DNA from: CAJXQU01 sp965223825
GTDB taxonomy: Bacteria; Pseudomonadota; Gammaproteobacteria; CAJXQU01
NCBI GenBank assembly: GCA_965223825.1
Contig: OZ245018.1
Coordinates: forward strand, 1,426,001-1,490,000
Length of the DNA: 64,000 nt
Direction of reading: 5' to 3'
The notes under the pieces are model-generated. The model was not told the origin of the DNA. It worked only from the letters and a program-made list of their open reading frames with translations, and did no database searches. Shown here piece after piece: positions 6,093 to 14,200 of this stretch. The number at the start of each line of letters is the position of its first letter. Position 1 is the first letter of the stretch. Both the position numbers and the translations under genes were made by a program.

Positions 6093-7127
6093 ATGTCTCA
6101 ATCTATCAGTAGAATCGGTATCGATCTAGCTAAAACTATCTTTCAGGTTTGCGCGGTTAACCAACACGGCAAGGTGTTATTTAATAAAAAAATCACCCGT
6201 GCAAAATTAGCCTTATTCATCGCACAACAAGCACCAACTGAGATCATTATGGAAGCCTGTGCCAGCGCCCATTATTGGTCACGTGTGTTTAGCCGTATGG
6301 GGCATACAGTAAAGTTAATTCATCCAGCCTACGTGCGCCCCTATGTGAAAACCAATAAGAATGATGCCGCGGATGCTGAAGCATTATGTGAAGCGGCAAC
6401 CCGTCCCCAGATGCGGTTTGTTCAAGCGAAAACAGTCGAACAACAAGATATTCAAACCCTGCACCGTGTGCGGGAGCGACTGGTCAGCCAACGTACCTCC
6501 CTAGCTAATCAAATCCGTGGTTTACTGGGTGAGTACGGCATTGTTATTCCACAAGGGCCCCACCATATCCGTCAGGCCTTGCCGGTACTGATTGATGAAC
6601 ACCATGATCAGTTAACCCCTATCGCAAAACAGGCCTTTTCTCATCTGCATGAAGAGCTGGTGGCCTTTGATGCCCATGTTCAAACCCTCAAGCAACAACT
6701 TGAACAGCTTAGTCTCACCCTGCCGAGATGCCAGCAATGGATAACCGTTCCTGGCGTTGGGCCGATGGTGGCCACGGCCTTATACGCCACCATGGGGGAT
6801 GCACAAAACTACCGGAACGGTCGTGAGTTTGCCGCGTTTTTAGGCTTGGTTCCCCGACAAGTCAGTTCCGGTGGAAAAACGATCTTGAGAGGTATTAGCA
6901 AACGTGGCGATCCCCATTGCCGGAAATTGCTTGTACAAGGTGCTCATGCCGCATTACGGCATATGCATAAACATGATGATCCATTAAGTCGTTGGGCATG
7001 TCGGTTAAAAGCCAGCAAAGGCACGAGCAAAGCGGTCGTCGCCTTGGCCAACAAGCTGGCCCGTATTTGTTGGGCATTAGCAGCACAACAAACGCATTAT
7101 CAAACGACATTAAGTGCTCATGCATGA
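6093..7127 (+). CDS. IS110/IS1111-family transposase
   Basis: A 344-residue DEDD recombinase. The N-terminal RuvC-like DEDD domain shows D11 (IGIDLAK), E54 (IIMEACASAHYW) and the acidic pair in KTNKNDAADAEAL (around 91-94). The C-terminal Transposase_20 domain shows the helix-hairpin-helix-like VPGVGPMVATALYA and the conserved FLGLVPRQVSSGGK with the serine region, then GISKRGDPHCRKLL. The ribosome site AAAGGAG lies 8-9 bp before ATG. Family enzymes insert via an element-encoded guide RNA. The length is normal and the frame intact, so it is probably active. Confidence 0.95.
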   Translation: MSQSISRIGIDLAKTIFQVCAVNQHGKVLFNKKITRAKLALFIAQQAPTEIIMEACASAHYWSRVFSRMGHTVKLIHPAYVRPYVKTNKNDAADAEALCEAATRPQMRFVQAKTVEQQDIQTLHRVRERLVSQRTSLANQIRGLLGEYGIVIPQGPHHIRQALPVLIDEHHDQLTPIAKQAFSHLHEELVAFDAHVQTLKQQLEQLSLTLPRCQQWITVPGVGPMVATALYATMGDAQNYRNGREFAAFLGLVPRQVSSGGKTILRGISKRGDPHCRKLLVQGAHAALRHMHKHDDPLSRWACRLKASKGTSKAVVALANKLARICWALAAQQTHYQTTLSAHA

Positions 7128-7189
7128 AAACAAATGATTAACGTTTTTTCTTACCCGAAGATCAGCCTTTAACTGTAATGACATAACAG

Positions 7190-7330
7190 GTTAAACCGGC
7201 CTGACGTGAACCTGGATGGGGTCTAGCACACTGCGATGCTGCCACTCTGATAAGGACGTCAGGTGCGGTTCCCATTGTGGCTCGGAAAAGAGACCCCTTT
7301 TCCATCAAGAAGCCGGATATATGACTGCTG
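7190..7330 (+). ncRNA. Candidate IS1111 guide RNA (bridge/seekRNA) region
   Basis: The 7128-7419 stretch downstream of the transposase has no convincing gene. It holds inverted repeats such as CCTGACGT (7200-7207) with ACGTCAGG (7256-7263). IS1111 elements encode their guide RNA in this 3' region. Inside, GGTCTAG (7220-7226) is complementary to CTAGACC just left of the insertion (6001-6007), and ATGGGG (7216-7221) is complementary to CCCCAT just right of it (7437-7442). These matches are short and could be chance; RNA ends are not determined. Confidence 0.45.
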
Positions 7331-7432
7331 ACGTGTTGTGTTGTTCTTTTAAATTTACAAATGCTTGATGGAATGAAAATGTAAAAATAAAACTGAACCA
7401 AATCTAGTTGACTTTATTTGGCGGGTCCATAT

Positions 7433-8119
7433 ATGACCCCATTATTTGTGTTAAGCGGCTTTATGGCGGCAGGGTTTACCAAGGCAGCGGGGGGAATAAA
7501 CGGGTTATTCGAAAACGTGGATGGCCCATCACTCGGCAACACCATCAAAGCGGCGGTGCTTGGCGGTACGGCCTCGGTGATTGGCGGTGGCAAGTTTGCC
7601 AATGGGGCGATTACGGGTGCGATGTCCCGGGCGTTGAATGATGAGGGTGGGGATGTTGCACAAAAGGGGAATAATTTAAGAAATACTCCCGAAGAATTGG
7701 AAATGCTGGAAAATGGCAATGTAGTTGGCTATTACGAATCTCGTTTGGCTCGTGGAGATCAATACGCCAAGCTTGCGTTAAATGTAGTTAGGAACGAAGG
7801 TGTCTTGGCTAAGTCAGCAAATGCTTGGATGTTTACTCAAGTTACTGCGTTATCAACGAACGAAATGCAAGCATTGTTGAATGGTGGAACCTATGTCGAT
7901 TTCATTCGGCGGGTAAATGTAGGCTTAGCGGATGCACATGCGACATTTGTGGATGCCGATACGCGAGGGACATTAGGATTGTTGAGTGCTGATCAAATAT
8001 CTACTTATCACGAGCAGTTCTTTACTAGTGTAGGGTTGCCAGCGGCAACCTTTGGTGGCTCATTCTTTTTTGGAGTTCGTACGTCTTATTGGTGCGACGG
8101 TTGTGATTCGGTGCCTTAA
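7433..8119 (+). CDS. Truncated Rhs linker plus C-terminal toxin (cassette 4)
   Basis: The open frame starts in the middle of the pre-toxin linker (LSGFMAAGFTKAAGGINGLF), nearly identical to cassette 3 to about residue 65, then FANGAITGAMSRALNDEGGD. The toxin domain follows, with VVGYYESRLARGDQYAKLAL, FVDADTRGTLGLLSADQIST and AATFGGSFFFG. The Rhs tip is missing: only a REP remnant and the IS lie upstream. An ATG at 7433-7435 is created at the IS/REP junction and could start translation, with GGCGGG upstream. The toxin family is not recognised. The partner immunity protein carries a signal peptide, hinting at a periplasmic target. Confidence 0.65.
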   Translation: MTPLFVLSGFMAAGFTKAAGGINGLFENVDGPSLGNTIKAAVLGGTASVIGGGKFANGAITGAMSRALNDEGGDVAQKGNNLRNTPEELEMLENGNVVGYYESRLARGDQYAKLALNVVRNEGVLAKSANAWMFTQVTALSTNEMQALLNGGTYVDFIRRVNVGLADAHATFVDADTRGTLGLLSADQISTYHEQFFTSVGLPAATFGGSFFFGVRTSYWCDGCDSVP

Positions 8120-8121
8120 CG

Positions 8122-8733
8122 ATGAAAAAAATATTATTTTTTATTTTTTCAATAATTATATGTTTTACTGTTGCTTGGGCATCTTCTCAAGATAATTTGC
8201 GCGTGCAATTTAGCAAGTTGGACACACATTTGTGGATACCCAAAGAGTTTATATCAAAGCAGTCGTATTCCTGGATTGATGGCAGTGATGGTCTAGATTC
8301 CAAAAAAAATAGTATCAGGCTTAGGTTTCAATTGTTTCAAGATCTGAATGTGTTTGCTGTTCTAACTGTTTTGGACGACAAAGAACGTGAAGATATTAGA
8401 AAGTTATCTCAGCGAGAGGTAGAGGAGCGTCTTGGTAAACAAGGGCGGTTCTCCAATGCTCTGATTGAATCGCAAAAAAACGGTGTGGATAAAGTTTTTT
8501 TAACTAGTTCAATTAAAAGTAAGTGGTCTTTGATTAAAAATGGTTCCGAGCCTAAATGGTTAGGCGAGTGTAGTATTCAAAAAATGACAGGGAAAACGGT
8601 TTGTGTTTCCAGTTGGTTGTATGATGAATTCCTTTTGGAGATAACTGCCGAAGATCGCTATATCGAAGATTTTGATGAGATTACTGGCGACATTGAAAGG
8701 ACGATTGAGCAATGGAGAGTTAAGCCTAATTAA
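8122..8733 (+). CDS. Putative secreted immunity protein of cassette 4
   Basis: 203 residues with a clear signal peptide (MKKILFFIFSIIICFTVAWA, cleavage near residue 20). A mature domain rich in charged residues follows, containing a possible disulfide pair in LGECSIQ and KTVCVSS. It starts 2 bp after the toxin stop, so the two are coupled. Periplasmic immunity proteins usually protect against toxins acting on the envelope (cell wall or membrane), so the cassette-4 toxin may act there; this is inferred from location alone. Noticeably A/T-rich relative to the Rhs linker, consistent with acquisition as a unit with its toxin. Confidence 0.7.
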   Translation: MKKILFFIFSIIICFTVAWASSQDNLRVQFSKLDTHLWIPKEFISKQSYSWIDGSDGLDSKKNSIRLRFQLFQDLNVFAVLTVLDDKEREDIRKLSQREVEERLGKQGRFSNALIESQKNGVDKVFLTSSIKSKWSLIKNGSEPKWLGECSIQKMTGKTVCVSSWLYDEFLLEITAEDRYIEDFDEITGDIERTIEQWRVKPN

Positions 8734-8741
8734 TCAAAAGC

Positions 8742-8771
8742 AGTCCCGCATTCGCGGGGCTAGTTGTTTTA
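8742..8771 (+). terminator. Terminator-like hairpin after cassette 4
   Basis: AGTCCCGC (8742-8749) pairs with GCGGGGCT (8754-8761, one G-T pair) around ATTC, followed by AGTTGTTTT. Confidence 0.65.
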
Positions 8772-8791
8772 ATCAGCCGTAAAAGAATAAC

Positions 8792-8852
8792 GGGGTCAGG
8801 TCTAGTTTTAGCCTAGATGGAAAACGGAAAGGCTAAAAACTAGACCTGACCC
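8792..8852. repeat. REP/RAYT-type hairpin, copy 5
   Basis: Left arm 8793-8813 (missing one base at CTAGTTTTAG) pairs with right arm 8831-8852. The loop matches copies 2 and 3 with one change, and the right flank is TATGATGC. There is no AAAGATTG on the left. Confidence 0.9.
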
Positions 8853-9599
8853 TATGATGCTCCGAGCGGGTTTTTTTTTAAAGGTTTGTTTAAGATAGTC
8901 GTCACGGCGGTTGTCGCCTATTTCACCTATGGTGCGGGCACCGGCTTATTAGGCTTATCAGAATATGCGGCGACGGCATTGGCTGGTTTTGCTGGAGGAC
9001 TGGCAGGCAGTGGCGGGAACCTTAAGATGGGCATCATCGGAGCCGTGACAGCGAGCGCATTTTATGGTGTGGGTTCATATTTTGAGGGACTAAAAAATGC
9101 GGGGGTGATGTGTAGAGGAAGTTTATCGGCAGGGCAAGCTGCGATGAAAGCAATCGCTCATGGTGTTGTTGGTGGAGTATCCAGCCTTGCCTCTGGCGGG
9201 GAGTTTCTCACTGGCTTTTTGTCTGCAGGTTTTACCCAGGCGACATCAAACATCAACAACCTCTACACGCAAGGTAAAGGGATAAACCTTGGGAATGCCG
9301 CGAAAGCAGCGGTTGTTGGTGGAACCGCTTCAGTGCTGGGAGGGGGGAAGTTCGCAAATGGGGCGATTACTGGGGCATTCTCCAGGATGTTTAATGATGA
9401 TGGTACATGTGTAACTTATGGTACACGAGATGCGTGGGAGTTAGATACTATGAATCCTGATCAGGTCATCGTATGGGATCCTACAAGAGAGGATTTGTGG
9501 TATCCGCATGGAGGTGCTGGTTCTAAGATACCTATTGCTGGTGTAGAGCTTGAAGCTCAGTTGCAGACTGGGACTGTAAAAGGTTGGGGTCAGGTCTAG
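8850..9599 (+). pseudogene. Rhs linker-toxin with deleted tip and cut 3' end (cassette 5)
   Basis: The frame opens after the TGA in REP copy 5 and reads Tyr-Asp-Ala directly into Pro-Ser-Gly-Phe. The whole Rhs tip between the YDA and DPSGF codons is deleted in frame. The linker (KGLFKIVVTAVVAYFTYGAG...) is almost identical to cassette 2. The unique tail holds GTCVTYGTRDAWELDTMNPD and ELEAQLQTG. The frame ends in GWGQV and then TAG (9597-9599), both supplied by the left REP arm of the RAYT unit, so the toxin's true C-terminus and its immunity gene are lost. No ATG lies near the 5' end; 8886 TTG is the first candidate start. Probably inactive. Confidence 0.75.
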
Positions 9600-10488
9600 C
9601 CTTTAGCCTATCACTCTGTTAGTCTTTCTCCATGTCTAGGCCCTTAAGATTAGTGTTTCCCAATGCGCTTTACCATATCACCTCTCGTGGCGATCGGCGC
9701 GAAGACATCTACGAAGACGATACCGATCGTCAGGCATTTCTTGACGTTTTCGCCTCAGTGGTATCGCAATTCAATTGGGTTAACTACGCGTATTGTCTGA
9801 TGAGTAATCACTATCATTTACTGGTACAAACTCCCGATGCCAACCTGAGTAAAGGTATGCGGCAATTGAATGGGGTCTATACACAAACCTACAATCGACG
9901 ACATGGCAAAACCGGACATTTATTCCAGGGTCGGTATAAAGCGATTCTTGTCGATCAAGATAACTACCTGCTGGAACTGAGTCGATATATCGTACTGAAC
10001 CCCGTCAAAGCCGGCATGGTAAAGAAAGTAGAAGACTGGAAATGGAGCAGCTATAACGCGATGACCGGTGTCACGCCCACAGCGGATTGGTTGCAAACCG
10101 ACTTTCTACTGGCGCAGTTCAGCAAACAAAGAAAAACAGCGATAAGGAAATATCGTGAATTTGTGCGGGAAGGTTTGACAAAAGGACCGATCTGGGACCA
10201 CTTGAACAACCAGATCTATCTGGGAGACGAAGCGTTTATCAAGCAAGTACAAAAGCACTTGGATAAGAAGAAACGGGATTTACAAATACCCAAAGTGCAA
10301 AAAAGGCCATTGATCAAAGCATTGAGAGACTATGAAAAAATGGCGAAAACCCGTGATGAGGCAATAAAAGCTGCCTATGCGAGTGGGGGGTATTCCTACC
10401 AAGAGTTAGGCGCTTACTTTGGTTTGCATTTCACCTGGATTGGTAAGATAGTAAGAGCTGGAGAGTCTAAAAGCTAGACCTGACCCCA
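9585..10488 (+). mobile_element. RAYT unit bounded by REP-type inverted arms
   Basis: Left arm 9587-9608 (GGGTCAGGTCTAGCCTTTAG...) and right arm 10467-10487 (CTAAAAGCTAGACCTGACCC...) are inverted copies flanking the tyrosine transposase. The same arms, brought close together, form the hairpins of copies 2-5, the usual relation between a RAYT and its non-autonomous palindromes. It has landed in the toxin gene of cassette 5. Confidence 0.8.
9632..10477 (+). CDS. REP-associated tyrosine transposase (RAYT, Y1/TnpA_REP family)
   Basis: A 281-residue single-strand DNA transposase of the HUH/Y1 superfamily. It shows MSRPLRLVFPNALYHITSRG at the start, the HUH motif H60-Y-H62 in LMSNHYHLLVQ, FQGRYKAILVD, and the catalytic Tyr119 in SRYIVLNPVKAG. 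The C-terminal ~80 residues form a basic HTH-like domain (YSYQELGAYFGLHFTWIGKI) that should bind the palindromes. Start ATG 9632; its stop TAG is contributed by the right arm, so gene and repeat are fused. It is intact in length and motifs. RAYTs cleave and join REP hairpins in vitro, so it is the obvious source of the seven arms in this island. Confidence 0.95.
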   Translation: MSRPLRLVFPNALYHITSRGDRREDIYEDDTDRQAFLDVFASVVSQFNWVNYAYCLMSNHYHLLVQTPDANLSKGMRQLNGVYTQTYNRRHGKTGHLFQGRYKAILVDQDNYLLELSRYIVLNPVKAGMVKKVEDWKWSSYNAMTGVTPTADWLQTDFLLAQFSKQRKTAIRKYREFVREGLTKGPIWDHLNNQIYLGDEAFIKQVQKHLDKKKRDLQIPKVQKRPLIKALRDYEKMAKTRDEAIKAAYASGGYSYQELGAYFGLHFTWIGKIVRAGESKS

Positions 10489-10527
10489 CCTTTGTTTTAA
10501 AAGCTAGACCTGCCCCCACCTTTGTTT
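10467..10527 (+). repeat. REP right arm in two 30-bp tandem copies (copies 6 and 7)
   Basis: A 30-bp unit starting TAAAAGCTAGACCTG and ending CACCTTTGTT occurs at 10468-10497 and again at 10498-10527 with one base change (GACCCC to GCCCCC). The first copy ends the RAYT. The stretch on to 10629 has no recognisable gene. Confidence 0.85.
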
Positions 10528-10629
10528 GATTTGAAGAATGAGGTTTTGTCCTTCGGAAGGTGGGCGATAGAGAGGAAAATTGTCGTTCTGCATACTGAGT
10601 GATAATTTTATCGTTAATCCGATAAACCA

Positions 10630-11217
10630 CTACTTAAGCTGGTATGAAATAATTACAATCATAACGAGAATATAAAGAAGAAATGCGCTGTATCGTAAAG
10701 TCGGCGTGTTTTTATTTTTTCTCTGTGCGTGAGGGGAATAGTCAAAATCTATAAGGCTTGGTTCTGGTATCGGTGTAGTATCTTCGTGGATATACACTTC
10801 TCTTGCGCCAACGCTTAAAGCTAATTCTTCATATGATCTTTTTTCAATCATCGTTAATCCACCTTCTAGTTTTTCCATTGGTTGAATGACGATAGCTGCG
10901 GATAGTTTAATAATTCTCTTTTTTTGTAGCTTTTGCATTATTGCTTGAAGAAGTTTTTCTCCATTGACAAAATTAGCAAATAATATTCTTGGGTGATTGA
11001 ATGGATTTTCGATAATTATCTTTTCATCACCTCTAAGTGTTAGTGCTTCATCTCCTATCGCTTTGACAATCTTTTTTCCTTTTGAATTTGTATTTATCGC
11101 AAGCAAAGGTTTCTCGTCAAAAACTTCTTGAGTTCTGACGTTAACCACTCGGATCCGATCAGACCAAATCTGCACATAGAAAGTGTTTGTGAATCTTTTT
11201 TTTATCGATTCAAGCAT
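10630..11217 (-). CDS. MreB-like domain-I protein with C-terminal membrane anchor
   Basis: A 195-residue protein matching only the first half of MreB. EVFDEKPLLAI, KIVKAIGDEAL, NPFNHPRILFANFVNGEKLL and LALSVGAREVYIHED parallel, in order, the MreB segments GIVLNEPSVVAI, VVAVGDEA, RPMKDGVIADFEVTEKML and SAQGAGAREVFLIEE. The nucleotide-phosphate loop (DxGTxN in MreB) is replaced by QIWSDR near residue 16, so ATP hydrolysis is unlikely. After a linker the C-terminus is a single membrane helix (~176-192, FLLYILVMIVIISYQ), giving a tail-anchored topology. It starts 11 bp after the purL stop and is likely co-transcribed. The role is unknown; it could modulate the actin-like cytoskeleton. Confidence 0.7.
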   Translation of the reverse strand: MLESIKKRFTNTFYVQIWSDRIRVVNVRTQEVFDEKPLLAINTNSKGKKIVKAIGDEALTLRGDEKIIIENPFNHPRILFANFVNGEKLLQAIMQKLQKKRIIKLSAAIVIQPMEKLEGGLTMIEKRSYEELALSVGAREVYIHEDTTPIPEPSLIDFDYSPHAQRKNKNTPTLRYSAFLLYILVMIVIISYQLK

Positions 11218-11228
11218 ATTGCAATTGG

Positions 11229-14200
11229 CTATTTAACCCACTTCCTCGCATTCAAAAACATCTGCATCCACGGGCCATTTTCATCTTTCCATTCGGGTGG
11301 CAGATAAGAAAATTGTTTCTTCAAAAATACTCGTTCAGGGTGCGGCATCATGATCGTGACACGTCCGTCAGTGGTGGTGAGGCCGGTGATACCGATAGCA
11401 GATCCATTCGGATTTGCTGGGAAGTTTTCTGTGACTGCGCCTTTGTTATTAATGTAAGCAAGGCTGACGAGTTTCTCGTCATAAGCGGCTTGTGACTCAT
11501 TTGTTGTGTAACTGGTGCGGCCTTCACCGTGGGCGACGACGATCGGCATACGCGAACCGGCCATGTTGTCGAGCATTATGGAAGGTGATTCTTGCACTTC
11601 CACCATCGCTAAACGCGCTTCGAATTGTTCTGAGCGATTACGTAAAAAAACCGGCCAGCTTTCAGCGCCGGGAATAATCGACTTCAACTGTGCGAGCATT
11701 TGACAGCCGTTACACACGCCGAGTGAGAAGGTATCTAAGCGAGTAAAGTAGTCTTTAAATTGGTTTTGAAGATCATCATGGAACAAGATCGATTTTGCCC
11801 AACCGCCGCCTGCGCCGAGCACGTCACCATAGGAGAAGCCACCGCAAGCGACAAGTCCTTGAAACTGATCGAGCGTGAGTCGGCCGGTGATCAGGTCACT
11901 CATGTGCACATCAACCGCGTTAAAACCTGCGCGATCAAATGCGGCAGCCATTTCGATTTGTCCATTCACGCCTTGCTCACGTAAAACCGCCACATTGGGT
12001 TTTGCACCGGTGTTTATAAACGGTGCTTGATCTGGCGTAAACGTGATCGCGACAGACAAGCCAGGATCAGACACATCCTGCAAACTGTCGTATTCTGCTT
12101 GTGCGCAAGCAGGATTATCACGTAGCGATTGCATCTGGTATGACGTCGCAGACCACAGCTTTTGGATGTGCATTAAATCTACCGAGTAGACTTCTTTATC
12201 GCGCTCATGAATACGAACTTGCTTGTCGTTATTTAATGTTCCGATGATGTTGACGTGGTCAGCTAGCGTTGCATGATTTCGTAATGCTTTTAAAACCCGC
12301 TCGCTATCTTCCCGTCGAACTTGTATCACAGCACCAAGCTCTTCGCTGAAAAGGCTCGCGTGTGAAGCATCGTCAAGTGAGATATCAATACCGGTTCGTC
12401 CAGCTAATGCCATTTCTGCTAAGGTTGCGAAGAGACCACCATCAGCGCGATCGTGGTACGCGAGAATGGCATCAGCTTCGATCAGTAATTGGATCATTTG
12501 AAAGAAGTATTTAATGCTTTGAGGTTCGTCTAAATCCGGACACGTGTTGCCGATCTGATTCGTCACTTGCGCGAGGGCTGATCCACCAAGACGGTTTTTG
12601 CCCGCTCCGAGATCGATCAGGATTAAGTCTGTTTCACCTTGATCGGTGATCAGTTGCGGCGTCAGCGTCATACGAACATCGGCAACGGGGGCAAAACCGG
12701 TGATGATCAGCGAGAGAGGTGAGATGACAGATCGGCTTTGATCCTGATCTTCCCAAACGGTTTTCATCGATAGCGAATCTTTGCCGACCGGAATGCAAAT
12801 GCCCAGTTCAGGGCATAGCTCCATACCGATGGCTTTTACAGTATCAAACAAACGTGCATCTTCATCACCATGTCCGCAGGCCGCCATCCAATTCGCTGAG
12901 AGGATAATGTCGGACATATTTAAGATACGTGCCGCCGCGAGGTTGGTTAACGTCTCACCGATCGCCATACGACCGGAGGCAGGGGCATCGATAATGGCTA
13001 ATGGTGTGCGTTCACCCATCGCCATAACTTCACCAGCGCAACCGTGAAATGAGTTTGAGGTAACAGCGCAATCGGCCACTGGTACTTGCCACGGGCCGAC
13101 CATTTGATCGCGTGCGACCAAGCCCGTCACTGAGCGATCACCAATCGTGATCAAAAACCGTTTATCGGCGACGGCAGGCAGTTGCAGAATGCGTTCGACG
13201 GCCTCTCCAATATTGATAGTCAAATCGAGATCAGGCAGGTTTGGTTTAATGCGTTGCGAACTGCGGCTCATTTTTGGAGGTTTGCCGAGTAGGACTTGCA
13301 TCGGTAAATCGATAGGGCGGTTACCGAAGAGTTCATCGTTGAGGATTAAATGGCGTTCTGCCGTCGCATCACCGAGCACGGCATAAGGGCACCGCTCACG
13401 CGCGCACATGCGATCAAACAGATCGACCGAATCAGGGGCGATCGCGAGCACATATCGTTCTTGTGATTCATTACACCAGATCTCAACGGGTGACATGCCG
13501 GGATCAGAACTCGGGACTTCGCGCAGCGCAAATATTGCGCCACGCTCCGCATCGTTGACCAGCTCGGGCAGGGCGTTCGAGACACCACCGGCACCAACAT
13601 CGTGAATGGAGATGATTGGATTCTCGTCACCCATCGTCCAACAACTGTCGATGACTTCCTGACAGCGGCGTTCCATTTCTGGATTCTCGCGTTGTACGGA
13701 AGCGAAGTCGAGATTCTCATCACTTTGGCCAGACGACATGGAAGAAGCCGCACCGCCGCCGAGGCCGATCAACATTGCGGGGCCACCGAGCACTATAATC
13801 TTGGAACCGGCAGGAATTTGATCTTTCAGTGTGTGTTGCGGCCGAATATTGCCGAGACCACCGGCGATCATGATCGGTTTGTGGTAACCGCGTGTTTCGC
13901 CCGCGACATCTTGTTCGTAGGTGCGGAAATACCCCGCCAGTGCTGGGCGGCCAAATTCATTATTAAAACTTGCACCGCCGATCGGGCCTTCGAGCATGAT
14001 GTCCAGTGCGGAGGCGATTCGTTCTGGCTTACCAAGATCCACTTCCCACGCTTGTGGCAGATCGGGCAATTTTAGGTTCGAGACTGAATAACCGGTTAAA
14101 CCCGCTTTTGGTTTTGAGCCGCGTCCAGTTGCGCCTTCGTCGCGAATTTCGCCCCCTGATCCGGTCGATGCGCCAGGGTGTGGCGAAATCGCTGTTGGGT

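Larger units (their letters stand above)
6011..7433 (+). mobile_element. IS110-family (IS1111-type) insertion sequence
   Basis: One DEDD-type transposase gene is followed by a ~300-bp non-coding 3' end and bounded by short subterminal inverted repeats ATGGACCCGCC (6015-6025) and GGCGGGTCCAT (7420-7430), a perfect 11-bp pair. Subterminal repeats and a long 3' non-coding end are features of the IS1111 group. The element interrupts REP arm copy 4. The trinucleotide TGA flanks it on both sides (6008-6010 and 7434-7436), so the exact border is uncertain by 3 bp. Confidence 0.9.

Noticed and set aside
7162..7401. Minus-strand 79-codon frame in the IS 3' end
   Set aside because: No protein-like pattern, and this region is expected to be non-coding guide-RNA sequence in IS1111 elements.
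1115..10527. CRISPR array as explanation of the regularly recurring repeats
   Set aside because: Spacing is 1.5-2.5 kb with genes between, copies are inverted arms, and no cas genes are present.
885..10530. Type VI secretion or complete Rhs locus
   Set aside because: No VgrG, Hcp, PAAR or YD-repeat core is present; only tips and linkers remain.
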